Below, piece after piece: positions 8,591 to 17,613 of a stretch of DNA of 64,000 nt. The translations under genes and the position numbers were made by a program. The notes beneath the pieces were generated by a model, which was not told the origin of the DNA, did not search any database, and was given only the letters and a program-made list of their open reading frames with translations. Origin of the DNA: Thermodesulfobacteriota bacterium (lineage in GTDB: Bacteria > Desulfobacterota_D > UBA1144 > Nemesobacterales > UBA2774); assembly GCA_040754335.1 (NCBI GenBank), contig JBFMCV010000002.1:434001-498000 (forward strand), given 5' to 3'. The stretch's first letter is position 1, and every line of letters starts with the position of its first letter.

Positions 8591-9121
8591 GTGACAAGAG
8601 CGTCGATCGCTGTTCTGTTGCTTGCGTTTCTATTCATATCCGCGGAGGGAGCGCGTGCCGCCCAGAAGCCTCCTGACGTCTTCGGCTGGGACAAGCTCAA
8701 ATGGGGCATGACCGGGGACGAGATAAAGGCCGCATACGGGAAGGAGATAAAGGTGCACAAGGCGAGGGAGGACGCGAGCGAAGGCGTCTTCAGCAACCTC
8801 GAGCTCACTGGAATCTCGATCGGCGGCGAGCCCTTCAGGGCGAGCCTCTGGATGGGCACCGGCACGAAGAAGCTCTCGAAGATAGTGTTCGTCCCCAGGG
8901 GCGAGCCCGAGGGATACGCCTGGGCCGGGACTTTCATAAAGGTCGAGGAGTATCTCGTCTCAATGTACGGCGACCCGGATCAGGAAGAGACGTCAAACGA
9001 CCCCGGCACGTCAGCCGAGCGCAAATGGGCGTTCCCTTCTACGACGATCGAGCTCTCGTACCTGCGAATCGAAGGCACGGAGCTCCTGCTGCTAGTGTTC
9101 TCGGAGATCCCGAAGTCATAG
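8591..9121 (+). CDS. Secreted WGM-motif protein, related in pattern to the upstream gene
   Basis: A 176-residue protein from GTG 8591, which sits 5 bases after GGAGG; the longer open frame from 8546 adds residues before a clear signal peptide and is rejected. The signal peptide ends near ARAA. The mature part begins with WDKLKWGMTGDEIKAAYG, the same WGM motif as in the gene at 7569, and continues as an alpha/beta domain with no cysteines. It is probably periplasmic. The two proteins may be distant paralogues with different locations. Function unknown. Confidence 0.65.
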   Translation: MTRASIAVLLLAFLFISAEGARAAQKPPDVFGWDKLKWGMTGDEIKAAYGKEIKVHKAREDASEGVFSNLELTGISIGGEPFRASLWMGTGTKKLSKIVFVPRGEPEGYAWAGTFIKVEEYLVSMYGDPDQEETSNDPGTSAERKWAFPSTTIELSYLRIEGTELLLLVFSEIPKS

Positions 9122-9821
9122 AAATAGGGGGGTTATCTTTCCGGCTGTCGGCGGCCATGGAAATCTCACCCCTTCCTGTCTTTGCGAGCCGCAGGCGAAG
9201 CAATCTCATGATAAAAGCGAGATCGCCACGACCACTTCGTGGTCTCGCGAAGACGGAAAAAGGCTGTCTTTGCGAGTCCTTCGATGTACTCAAGACAGGC
9301 TCCGCGTGGCAATCTCATTCTTTTTTCTGTCATTCCCGAATAACGGTTCTGAACGTGTGCAAGAACCGGTCACTCACGGTTGATTGCAAGTTAGCCCCAT
9401 TATTCCGACGCACAAGTATCACAAGCCAGAACAAATCGGGAATCCATATCTTTAAATCAAAACAAGAAAAAACTAGATTCCCGATCGGTGTCGGGAATGA
9501 CAAAAAAATAGATCGCCACGTCGCTTCCGACTTCGCCATCCTACTTCGCTAATCCCCCGACGGCTCATAGCCTATGGGCGACGTGCCGAGCTTCGAAGGA
9601 TAAAAAGGCTACACCGGATCACCCTACGGCTCAAAGCCTTCGGGTGACGTGCCGCAAGCAGTGCGAACGGGTTTGGTTGAATGAATGAAAGGTGTCACCC
9701 CCACCTTAATCCTCCCCCCTCAAGGGGGAGGAAATTTATTTGTGGGTATTCACCCGCCGCCGATTCTGTGAATGTCGGGAAAGACAAACCCCCCCGCGAT
9801 GACGGGAAAAAAGGCCTCGTG
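9122..9821. other. Intergenic repeat region
   Basis: No gene is supported. It contains inverted copies of the GAGATCGCCACG/CGCAATGAC-type repeat (about 9180-9320), an invading element copy (9340-9435) splitting an ATTCCCGA/TCGGGAAT palindrome, an uninterrupted copy of the same palindrome at 9478-9502, and a CCCCCACC...GGGGGAGG hairpin (about 9700-9732). The occupied and empty palindromes lie within 50 bases of each other. Confidence 0.65.
9340..9435 (-). repeat. Hairpin-invading element, copy 2
   Basis: Inserted between TCATTCCCGA (9330-9339) and TCGGGAATCC (9436-9445). In its own orientation it ends with the CGGTTCT/AGAACCG hairpin with loop TGCACACGTTC. It aligns over its whole length with the copy at 51296-51390, which occupies the same kind of palindrome in the other direction. 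Confidence 0.8.
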
Positions 9822-10586
9822 CTATTTCCCTATATTCTGCAGCGCTTCCACGAGAGGCTCGCTCGGCATGCGGAGAACCCCGTCGAACGGCCTGTTGAGC
9901 TCCATTATTACAAAGAGCGCGAGCGTGACGGCCAGTGCGGATATTATGAGCGTCGCCACTACAGTCCCGTTCGTCGGGGCGTAGAGTCCGAAGCTGAAGA
10001 ATATGGCGACGAACCAGAAGAGGATTATGCCCAGCAGGATGAAAAATACTCCGGGAATAGACCTCGTCTGCCCCATCACGAGCGTGTCGCGCGCCTGCGC
10101 GAGGTCGTATGTGAGTGAAACCGCCTCGTCGCGTATCGCGCGCCTGACATCGTTGTCCGGAGTAAGAGAGAGGATTTGGTAGTAAAGGGTTTCTGCTCTG
10201 GATTCGGGCGTCTCTATCATCGCACCTCCGGAGCCGTCTTTGGGCCAGAACTGATTAATAGTGCGTTCGAGCGAGCTGCGCAGCACCTGGCGTGCTCCTT
10301 CCGCCCCGGGTCCGTAATCGGCGAGCAGCTTGTCGAGGAAGATTATCTTGGCCGACATGTCTATGAGGTCGCTGCGCTGGTTGTTGAAATTGGTCTGCGC
10401 CCCCTGTATCATGAGCCCGACCGCGAGCGCCGCCATGGTGGCGACGATTCCCATGCCGATCGTGACCATGTTCCTCGATTCGTCGCTAAGGTGACGCTCG
10501 GGCAGCATTTTGCGGAGGAATATGCCGATAAACGCTCCTCCGATTATGCACACGAATATGATGAGACTGATTACTACCGCTTTCAA
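9822..10586 (-). CDS. DUF4239-type membrane protein
   Basis: A 254-residue integral membrane protein with four probable membrane segments: two near the N-terminus (about 2-24 and 40-62) and two near the C-terminus (about 180-205 and 215-238), with a soluble middle part. This layout and the segment MGIVATMAALAVGLMI match the bestrophin-like DUF4239 family, whose function is unknown though channel activity is suspected. The start chosen is TTG 10584-10586, 7 bases behind GGGAGG and at the onset of the hydrophobic segment; an ATG at 10662-10664 would add 26 polar residues. It is divergent from the transporter gene at 10827. Confidence 0.7.
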   Translation of the reverse strand: MKAVVISLIIFVCIIGGAFIGIFLRKMLPERHLSDESRNMVTIGMGIVATMAALAVGLMIQGAQTNFNNQRSDLIDMSAKIIFLDKLLADYGPGAEGARQVLRSSLERTINQFWPKDGSGGAMIETPESRAETLYYQILSLTPDNDVRRAIRDEAVSLTYDLAQARDTLVMGQTRSIPGVFFILLGIILFWFVAIFFSFGLYAPTNGTVVATLIISALAVTLALFVIMELNRPFDGVLRMPSEPLVEALQNIGK

Positions 10587-10826
10587 GACGCACCTCCCGG
10601 CGGGATCTCCTTCTTGCTGGTTGAGCGGGCTGCGGGTCTGTTCATGGGATACCGCTGCCGCCATCCCGTTTCGCCGATATAGACGTATTTATAAATCAAT
10701 GCGAGGAAAAATTCAATAAACGTCTCACAATCCCTCCCCGGCTTCACCTGCGGGTTGACATTTAATACGCCGTAATTACATTTACCGCACCCGCGCCTGA
10801 CGGGCCGGGCTGCCCGCGCCCTATCC

Positions 10827-12350
10827 ATGAACAGAGAACATTCCCACAAGTGGCTTACGCTCATCGCGATGACGGGGTCGCTCTCCATGATCTTCGTCGA
10901 CCAGACGGTCGTGAGCGTGGCGCTCCCGAGGATACAGTCCGACCTTGCCGTGTCGCAAACGGGCCTCGAATGGATTGTGAACGCGTACGTGCTCGCTCTC
11001 GCGGTCACTGTCGCGCTGGGCGGGAAGCTTGGGGACATATTCGGGAGGGTGCGCGCTTTCGTCACGGGCGTAGTCGTCTTCGCGGTAGCCTCGGCGCTGT
11101 GCGGCCTCGCGCCCGATGAAGGCGTCATAATCGCCGCCCGCGCTCTCCAGGGCCTGGGCGCGGCGCTCATGCTGCCGTCTTCCGCGGCGATTGTCATCGA
11201 ATCGTTCGACATAAGGGAGAGGGGGAAGGCGATGGCGATATACGTAGGCGTGGCGCAGGCGTTCCTCGCGTTAGGCCCTCTGTTAGGCGGTTTCCTGACC
11301 GAGTACCTCTCCTGGCGGTGGGTGTTCTGGATAAACCTCCCGGTGGGCGCGCTCGCTATCCTGATGACCTGGTATTCCAAACCCGCCGGAATGGAATCCG
11401 CCGGAGGCAAGGTGCGGCCCGCATACGCGCTTTTACTCATACTCGGCATGTTCGCGTTCGTGTTCGGGCTCCAGCAGGGGCACCTCTGGGGGTGGTCTTC
11501 GCCCGTGACGCTCGGCTTCCTCGCATCAGGGCTCGTGCTGCTCGAAATATTCTCGTTCATACAGATAAAGAGCGACGACCCGCTCATACAGCTGAGGCTC
11601 TTCAGGAACCCGGCGTTCGCGATAGACTGTGCGCTCCTCTTCTGCATACAGTTCGCCATGATAAGCCTGATAGTCTTCGGCGCTATTTACCTCCAGAAGA
11701 ACCTCGGGTTCACGCCTTTGCAAGCGGGGCTCGGGATCATGCCCATCATCATCGCCGTGGTGATAATGTCCCAGGTGTCGGGCCGCCTCTTCGACAGGGT
11801 GGGGGTGAAGGTCCCGGCTCTCACGGGAGCGTTCCTCATCGCGCTCGGCTTCTTCGCGCAGGCGCCTTTCCTCGAAGGGGGCGATTTCTTAAAGGTGCTG
11901 CCGGGGATGATAGTGCTCGGCTTCGGGATCGGGTTCGTCATGGTGCCGACTAGCACGGACGCGCTTAACCGCGCGGGGAGCGAGTACAGGGGGCAGGCCT
12001 CGGGCGTCGTGCAGACGATGAGGCAGATAGGTGCGACCGTGGGGCTCGCGTCGATAGGCGGGCTCGTGGCTACAGTGCAGAAGGGCGAGGTGTCGGGGAT
12101 TATAAACGGGTTCGCGGGCCCTGACAGCGTGAAGGCGGGCCTCGCGCCCCTCGTAGACGGCGCGCTCAAGGGACAGGCGGACGCGATAAGGGAGCTCACG
12201 GCGGTCTCGCCCGCGCTCGTCGCGGAGTTAAACGCCGGAGTGGCGAGGAGCATTGCGGCCGGGTACTACTTCGCGGGCTCTGTCGTGCTCGCGGCCTTCT
12301 TCGTCGCGCTCATATTCATGCGCACGGGCAGGCAGAGTGAAGACGGGTGA
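10827..12350 (+). CDS. MFS multidrug exporter, DHA2 (EmrB/QacA) family
   Basis: A 507-residue transporter with about 14 membrane segments, as expected for the drug:H+ antiporter-2 family. Signature stretches include the N-terminal DQTVVSVALPRI, NAYVLALAVTVALGGKLGD, LQGLGAALMLPSS and the motif-C-like region ALGPLLGGFLTEYLSWRWVF in segment 5. It likely exports lipophilic compounds using the proton gradient. No membrane-fusion partner or TetR/MarR regulator adjoins it. A second member of the family lies at 59401. No clear ribosome-binding site precedes the ATG. Confidence 0.9.
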   Translation: MNREHSHKWLTLIAMTGSLSMIFVDQTVVSVALPRIQSDLAVSQTGLEWIVNAYVLALAVTVALGGKLGDIFGRVRAFVTGVVVFAVASALCGLAPDEGVIIAARALQGLGAALMLPSSAAIVIESFDIRERGKAMAIYVGVAQAFLALGPLLGGFLTEYLSWRWVFWINLPVGALAILMTWYSKPAGMESAGGKVRPAYALLLILGMFAFVFGLQQGHLWGWSSPVTLGFLASGLVLLEIFSFIQIKSDDPLIQLRLFRNPAFAIDCALLFCIQFAMISLIVFGAIYLQKNLGFTPLQAGLGIMPIIIAVVIMSQVSGRLFDRVGVKVPALTGAFLIALGFFAQAPFLEGGDFLKVLPGMIVLGFGIGFVMVPTSTDALNRAGSEYRGQASGVVQTMRQIGATVGLASIGGLVATVQKGEVSGIINGFAGPDSVKAGLAPLVDGALKGQADAIRELTAVSPALVAELNAGVARSIAAGYYFAGSVVLAAFFVALIFMRTGRQSEDG

Positions 12351-13018
12351 GGGTAAGTTTTAATTTTATTTGTCATTTCCAACCCTGAATAGATCCCGTG
12401 TCGCGGCACGGGACATGGTTCAGGGCAAGCACCGATCGGGAATCTCGCTTTTTCATGAGATTGCCGCGTCACTTCCGGCTTTGCCTAAAGACTACGCCGG
12501 GACAAATCGCTCCTTGCAATTGTAGATGTTAAATAATTCGTGGCTGGAATTTCTCTGGATGACATTCACAGAATCCGGCGTTAAGAAATATCTTATAGGC
12601 GTAAAAATCTATCAGGTCTGGGGCGGAATTGATAGATTTTAGCCGTAATAAGATATTTTAGCCAGGATTCTGTGCTGTCGGATGATTTTTGCTTCTTTTC
12701 ATCAAGGAAAAGAAGAAAAATATATATCGCTTTATTATGTATTCAGATGGGACAACTTTTGTCCACGAATTACTTGACATCTACAGCAATGACAAGAACA
12801 TTAATGTACCCCCTCACCCTTCACCCTCTCCCTCGGGGGGGAGAGGGAAGAAAAAACTCGGAATAGCGACCCCGCAAAATTCTTGAGGAAAAATGACGTA
12901 AAACCCTATAGACTATTTACGTTGTTTTCGGTGCGTCCTGCGGGCCTCGGGAAATACCTGAGTAATAATTCCGGAAAACAGGTAAAATTTCAGCACCAGC
13001 ACAACGGGAGGTATTAGA
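12351..13018. other. Intergenic region with MITE-like copy B
   Basis: No gene is supported. It includes fragments of an ATCCCG/CGGGAT repeat and a GAGATTGCCGCGTCACTTCC-type repeat (about 12384-12510), the long palindromic element (12561-12715) and a CCCCCTC...GGGGGGGAG hairpin (about 12810-12850). The open frames at 12672-12886 run through these repeats and are rejected. Confidence 0.6.
12561..12715 (+). repeat. Long palindromic MITE-like element, copy B
   Basis: Palindrome from GACA (12561) to TGTCGG (12681), with paired inner segments CACAGAATCC/GGATTCTGTG and AAATCTATCA/TGATAGATTT around a GGGCGGAAT loop. It is followed by ATGATTTTTG and the 9-bp hairpin CTTCTTTTC/GAAAAGAAG (12692-12715). 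It is copy A in the opposite direction: the flank with its hairpin is identical, while the arms differ in sequence but keep pairing. Confidence 0.8.
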
Positions 13019-13438
13019 ATGTTCAAAGGTTCATTGTTCGGTTTGAAGCCCGCGGCTTCTGCCATGGCTCTTCTGCTCATAGCGGCCGGGCTCTATTTCG
13101 GCGCATGCTCGAAAGACGAAGAAAAGGGGACGGAGAAGGTCGAGGAGACCGAGTCCGTCGAGGTAGAAACTACGGAGGAGTCGGCGGTTACGCCTGCGCC
13201 TGAAGCGGATAAGGAAAAAGGCGAGAGGGCCGAAGGGCTGCCGCCTGAAATCACGGAGCCCTGCAGCGGGAAGAACGAAGGCGACGCCTGCGTGGTGACA
13301 GCCACGGGCGGAATGGAAATAAAAGGCACCTGCATAATGACGAAGAGGAACATACTCGGCTGCAATCCCGAGCCGATACCGGGAAAGAAGAAACCGGGTT
13401 CAAGGCCTGCGACCCCTGAGCCTTCCGAGAGCCAGTGA
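13019..13438 (+). CDS. Small Cys-containing lipoprotein
   Basis: A 139-residue protein with a hydrophobic N-terminus ending in YFGAC, a plausible though imperfect lipobox (Cys30), followed by a charged, Glu/Lys/Thr-rich linker (31-85). A small domain with three further cysteines (EPCSGKNEGDACVVTATG, KGTCIMTKRNILGC; four counting Cys115 pair partners) forms residues 80-116, and a Pro-rich tail ends the protein. GGGAGG lies 8 bases before the ATG. The domain resembles short Cys-rich secreted domains of unknown role. Probably anchored in the envelope. Confidence 0.65.
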   Translation: MFKGSLFGLKPAASAMALLLIAAGLYFGACSKDEEKGTEKVEETESVEVETTEESAVTPAPEADKEKGERAEGLPPEITEPCSGKNEGDACVVTATGGMEIKGTCIMTKRNILGCNPEPIPGKKKPGSRPATPEPSESQ

Positions 13439-13697
13439 ATCGTTCCGCGTCTCGCGGTCATGTCCCTTCGGGGACGAGGACAATCGACAATATTATACTC
13501 CGGCTGCGCGTGCGGGCTTCTTCCCCGCGCGCTGACCGGAGCATCGCCCTGCCGCCGATTGTTAAGATTTTTATCATGCGCGCCGATTGCCTGTATAATT
13601 AATCCCTGCTCCGGATTCATCTCCGCTTAACGGCGTTTTAACGCCGCCTTAACAAATATGCTGCACAGCGGGGACTGCCGGGCGGGGAGATGTGACG

Positions 13698-16343
13698 ATG
13701 CATGTGCGCGCGCTGCTCTTTATCGCGGCGGCCCTTACGGCGGGCCTGTTCCTGAGCGGCAGGTTAAACGCGTTCCTTTCCATATCCATCAAGGATAAAG
13801 ACCTCGGGGAGACCGCGTCCCCCGTATCCCGGGACCTGCCCCCGCTCCAGTTCAGGATGGTCGACCTGGGCGGCGTGGGCATAGAGGCCGACGCGGAAGC
13901 CTGGGGCAAGGACTATTCCCATAATACGAGGCGCTTCGACGGCGTGTTCCTCTCTGAGGAGCCTTTCGTTGACCGGGCGGAAGCCGACCGCGTGTTCTCC
14001 CAGTTCCGCGATTACGCGGACAGGATGTCGGCCTTAGGTTTCAACGCCATCGAGTTCCAGGCGTTCCTCGAGCTCGTCGACTTCGACGGTCTCGGCGGGG
14101 GCTTCGACGTGTACCCCGAGGGGAGCGTCGAGAGGAAGAGACACGAGGCGCTCCGGGCGTTCTACTCCCGTTTCTTCGACTACGCCCGCTCGAAGGGCCT
14201 CCGCGTCATACTCAGCACCGACATGGTCGCGCTCACGCCCGCGCTCAGTCGGTATCTGGGCGGCCTGCCGGGCGGCATGGACGTCGAGAGCCCGGAATTC
14301 TGGAGCGTCTACTCGGAAGGACTCTCCGAGCTCTTCGATACGATGCCCCAGGTGGACGGCCTCATGATAAGGATAGGGGAAGCGGGCCCTCTCTATAACC
14401 GGACCGGCTGGGACTACACGAGCGAGCTCATGGTGAGGAGCGTCGCGTCTGTGAAGGAGATGCTGAGGTCGCTCACGAAAACCGCCGAGGAGCACGGCAA
14501 GCACATAATATTCCGCACGTGGTCGGTCGGCGTGGGCGAAGTGGGGAGCATGCACACGGACACCGCCGTCTACGAGCGCATACTCGGGGACATCCGTTCC
14601 GACAGCCTCATAATCTCGACCAAGCTCACGAAGGGGGATTTCTGGAACAGCGTTCCCTATAACCCGACCCTCTATTCGGGCGGGCACAAGCGCATAGTGG
14701 AGCTCCAGGCGCGGAGGGAGTTCGAAGCGTTCAACGTGATACCTAATTACGTGGCGCCTGATTATCGGGACGCGCTACTCGGATTCATGAAGCGTAACCC
14801 CGAAATCGTCGGCGTCTGGGTATGGACGCAGGCCGGGGGGCCTATAAGGCAGGGGCCGATGATGATATACCCGTTCACGGGGCACTGGCTCTGGACCGAC
14901 GCGAACGTGTTCGCCTCGGCGATGATAGCCGCCCGTCCCGGAGAGCCTGTCGAGAAGTGGACGAGGCAGTGGGTGAGGGACACGTTCGGCGGAGATAAAG
15001 AGGTCGAGGACGGGCTTACCGAGCTCCTTACTCTCTCCCACGGGACGGCGGTAAAGGGGCTCACCATACCGCAGTTCGCGCGTAAAGAGGTGACGGGCGT
15101 CGGAATGGAAATACCGCCCGTCATATACAGCTACTGGGACCTGATGGAGAGCTCGACCTCGGTGATGAGCCTCGTGTATGAGGCTTCGAGGGGAGAGCTC
15201 GGAAACGCGGTCAGGGACGGCTTCGCCGCGGTCTCCGAGGTGAGGCGCATGAAGGATATACTCGCCTCGGTCGAAGGCGGCATAGAGAAGGGCAGGGAGT
15301 GGATACCCGGAATGAAGGCGTCTCTCGATTACGAGGAAAACCTCTTCTCGACTCTCGCGTGGCACAAGAAGTTCATGCTCGGGTTCTACGAGTGGCTCGA
15401 CAAGGGCGGGGACGAGAGGGAGGCCCGGTGGAAAGATTCAGCCGCCGAGTACAAGAGGGCGAGAGGCGCGCACATGGAGAGGTATCAGGGGAACCTCGAC
15501 TTCCCCGCCTACAACTTCGCGATGGCGGATAACGGCGTCAGGCAGGCGGAGAGGACGGATTATGCCGTGTGGACATCGAGGGCACTGCTCCTGGTGCTAT
15601 TCATTTTTGCCGCGCTCGTCGTACTGAAGGGCAGGGACGCGGGCTCGGGGCTCGGGACGCCGCTCTTCCTTTCCGTATTCACTTTCGGGATGCTCGAGGC
15701 GTTCACGTCCTTCGGCGCGCCGCTCTTCGTGTTGACGACTGTCGCGCCCGCGCTCATCTACTTCCTCGGTCTCAGGTTCACGGTGTTCGGCCCGCGGGGA
15801 GGGTTCGCGTACTCGCTGCTGCCCGTGCTCGCGTTCCTGGGCCTCATACTCGCCGTCACGTCCGTGAGGGGGCCTTACTACTTCTGGTACAACGTATGGA
15901 CGAGCGGCGGGTTCCGCACCGCTCTCGCGTCCTCAGCCGTGATACTGCTGCTCGCGCACTTCTACCTCGTATATTCATACGCGCGCGGGAGGCTCGGGGC
16001 ATGGAGGCTTACCGGGAGGGTGTTCTTCCTCACTGGTTCGATCGTCGCGCTCTACGGCCTCGTTTACATCGTCTTCGGCATCGACCGGACGCTCGGGAGG
16101 ATCAACGACGAGATACTCATGATGCCCGTCATGGTCTCGCGCGTGCTCGGTTTCTCGACGCACCTCGATTTCTTGGTCGTCATCAACGAGGCGGCCGTGA
16201 AGGCGGGCGCGGTGCTCGCCGCCGGAGGGCTGCTCATGTCCGGGTTCGGACGCGGGAAGCGCGCTCCGGGCGGGGACGGCGCCGCCGCTCAAAACATTTC
16301 CGCCGGCAGCGCTGAGACTGTGAGGATACGCAAGGGGAAGTAG
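13698..16343 (+). CDS. Large glycosidase-like protein with polytopic C-terminus
   Basis: A protein of about 881 residues. An N-terminal hydrophobic anchor (about 3-24) precedes an extracytoplasmic region of roughly 600 residues that reads like a TIM-barrel glycoside hydrolase: GVFLSEEPFVDR, YADRMSALGFNAIEF, VDGLMIRIGEAGPLYN and VGVWVWTQAGG. The stretch EKWTRQWVRDTFGGDKEV resembles the C-terminal part of GH67 alpha-glucuronidases. Residues from about 625 to 855 contain six or seven membrane segments, which is not normal for GH67 or GH20 enzymes. The start was set at ATG 13698, 8 bases after GGGGAG; GTG 13692 is an alternative. Substrate and activity are unknown; a membrane-tethered glycan-acting protein is the inference. 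Confidence 0.6.
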   Translation: MHVRALLFIAAALTAGLFLSGRLNAFLSISIKDKDLGETASPVSRDLPPLQFRMVDLGGVGIEADAEAWGKDYSHNTRRFDGVFLSEEPFVDRAEADRVFSQFRDYADRMSALGFNAIEFQAFLELVDFDGLGGGFDVYPEGSVERKRHEALRAFYSRFFDYARSKGLRVILSTDMVALTPALSRYLGGLPGGMDVESPEFWSVYSEGLSELFDTMPQVDGLMIRIGEAGPLYNRTGWDYTSELMVRSVASVKEMLRSLTKTAEEHGKHIIFRTWSVGVGEVGSMHTDTAVYERILGDIRSDSLIISTKLTKGDFWNSVPYNPTLYSGGHKRIVELQARREFEAFNVIPNYVAPDYRDALLGFMKRNPEIVGVWVWTQAGGPIRQGPMMIYPFTGHWLWTDANVFASAMIAARPGEPVEKWTRQWVRDTFGGDKEVEDGLTELLTLSHGTAVKGLTIPQFARKEVTGVGMEIPPVIYSYWDLMESSTSVMSLVYEASRGELGNAVRDGFAAVSEVRRMKDILASVEGGIEKGREWIPGMKASLDYEENLFSTLAWHKKFMLGFYEWLDKGGDEREARWKDSAAEYKRARGAHMERYQGNLDFPAYNFAMADNGVRQAERTDYAVWTSRALLLVLFIFAALVVLKGRDAGSGLGTPLFLSVFTFGMLEAFTSFGAPLFVLTTVAPALIYFLGLRFTVFGPRGGFAYSLLPVLAFLGLILAVTSVRGPYYFWYNVWTSGGFRTALASSAVILLLAHFYLVYSYARGRLGAWRLTGRVFFLTGSIVALYGLVYIVFGIDRTLGRINDEILMMPVMVSRVLGFSTHLDFLVVINEAAVKAGAVLAAGGLLMSGFGRGKRAPGGDGAAAQNISAGSAETVRIRKGK

Positions 16344-16483
16344 CGTCAGGCGTTATCACTGATCGATGTTACTTACCTTCCCTTTCAGTGAAAGTCAGGC
16401 GGTCATGCTGAACCATGTTCCGGGCTCTGATCCGGGATCAATCCGGCATCTCGTCTATAACCTTTTTATTCCCTCCTTTGGAA

Positions 16484-16578
16484 AAGAACGGATGCGAACG
16501 AGTGAGCATTCGGACGTCATTACAACAAAGGCGCCTAAGCAATTCAAATCCCGGCTGGATGTTTATTAAGACCAAATA
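16484..16578 (-). repeat. Hairpin-invading element, copy 3
   Basis: Lies between CCCTCCTTTGGAAA and GGTAGGGAGG. In its own orientation it starts TATTTGGTCTTAATAAACAT and ends with the hairpin CGAATGC-TCACTCGTTC-GCATCCG. It is nearly identical to the copy at 42793-42888, with about four base differences over its length, all transitions. Confidence 0.85.
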
Positions 16579-16842
16579 GGTAGGGAGGATTTTCTTTCCT
16601 TATTTTAAATCCCCCTTAATCCCTCCTTCGACAAGCTCAGGACGGGCTCTTTTTCTAAGGGGGAAATTTTTATTCATTCAACTGGTGGTGTGATGAGTAA
16701 GTTCACACTGGACAGGTAAGCAGCGAAAAATCTATATAAATATTTCTCATTCAGGAATAACGCTTGTAAACAACAGCTCTGAGAAATTGAGCAATTGATC
16801 GCTATTGGTTGATGGCAACAAGATGACCCCAACCTCACAACG

Positions 16843-16870
16843 AAGAAGCCCGGAGCGAGCCGGGCTTCTT
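16843..16870 (-). terminator. Strong hairpin terminator
   Basis: A perfect 11-bp stem (AAGAAGCCCGG/CCGGGCTTCTT) with a 6-base loop, pyrimidine-rich on its 3' side, lies about 40 bases beyond the stop codon of the small secreted-protein gene. It is probably its factor-independent terminator and could work in both directions. Confidence 0.7.
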
Positions 16871-16910
16871 TCTCACTCTGTCAATTGTCTGCGCGCACTG
16901 CGCGCATCCG

Positions 16911-17189
16911 TTATATGACATCTGATCCGCTCACACGGATGCCGAATACGGTATAGACGTTCTCGTATACCTCTTCGTCCGACGGAGCGGCTTCGCTGTC
17001 GCCAGAGAGCGTCTGGACGTGGAAGGTGTCGTTCAGACCCTTGGGCACGTATCCGCCTTTCACATTGTCGGGAGCCGCGCTCTGACCGTAGGGGAGCTGC
17101 ACTCCGAAAGCGTTTATATCCGCCGCCTGCGACGCGAACGGGAACGCCAAAGCCGCTACTATTGTACCTGCAACTATTAACTTCTTCAT
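16911..17189 (-). CDS. Small secreted protein
   Basis: A 92-residue protein with a textbook signal peptide (MKKLIVAGTIVAALAFPFASQAA, cleavage about residue 22). The mature part of about 70 residues is acidic and has no cysteines; DNVKGGYVPKGLNDTFHV is its most structured stretch. AAGGAGG precedes the ATG by 8 bases. The gene has its own terminator and probably its own promoter, so it is an independent unit. Periplasmic location is likely; no family recognised. Confidence 0.7.
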   Translation of the reverse strand: MKKLIVAGTIVAALAFPFASQAADINAFGVQLPYGQSAAPDNVKGGYVPKGLNDTFHVQTLSGDSEAAPSDEEVYENVYTVFGIRVSGSDVI

Positions 17190-17613
17190 TTTACTGCCTC
17201 CTTAAAAAATGTATTTGCCTGTTTAGTTGCTCTTGCAACGATGATGGATTCATAACGTGAAAAATAGTTTTATCCAACGATTCTAACGGGATACCCGCCG
17301 CAATTACCAACTGTGTTAATTGATACGGGATTGCTGCGGAAATAGATTCATGGGGGTGGAAAAATTAGGGGTGAACGCCCGTGGGCATACGATCCTCAGC
17401 ACCGACTCTGCTCAACCAAACCCGTTCGCACTGAGCGTGTCGAAGTGCGTATATTTAGCCGAGATTCTGTGCTGTCTTTTCATAGACCACACTACGTATG
17501 TGATTATTGCTTCTGATTGTCAATGATAAGATGAAGTATAATTGTCGCAAAAAGATGAGATCCTGAAATAAATTCAGGATGACATAATTAAAGCAAATAA
17601 GCGGAACAGGAGT
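17190..17613. other. Intergenic region with MITE-like remnant
   Basis: It holds the upstream region of the small secreted-protein gene, with a possible promoter on the minus strand (TTGGAT and TATGAA 17 bases apart, near 17240-17268). There is a CCGTTCGCACTGAGCGTGTCG-type repeat (about 17423-17446) and a partial MITE-like arm AGCCGAGATTCTGTGCTGTC at 17458-17477 followed by a CCACACTACGTATGTG palindrome. A TGAGATCCTG...CAGGATGACA half-palindrome lies at about 17553-17584. No gene is supported. Confidence 0.5.

Larger units (their letters stand above)
16344..16910. other. Intergenic repeat region
   Basis: No gene is supported. It contains a TCATGCTGAACCATG half-repeat (about 16402-16425), an invading element copy (16484-16578) inside a CCCTCC/GGGAGG palindrome, a paired hairpin remnant (about 16600-16670), and the terminator hairpin at 16843-16870. 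A GCGCGCACTGCGCGC palindrome lies at about 16894-16908, directly after the next gene's stop codon. Confidence 0.6.
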
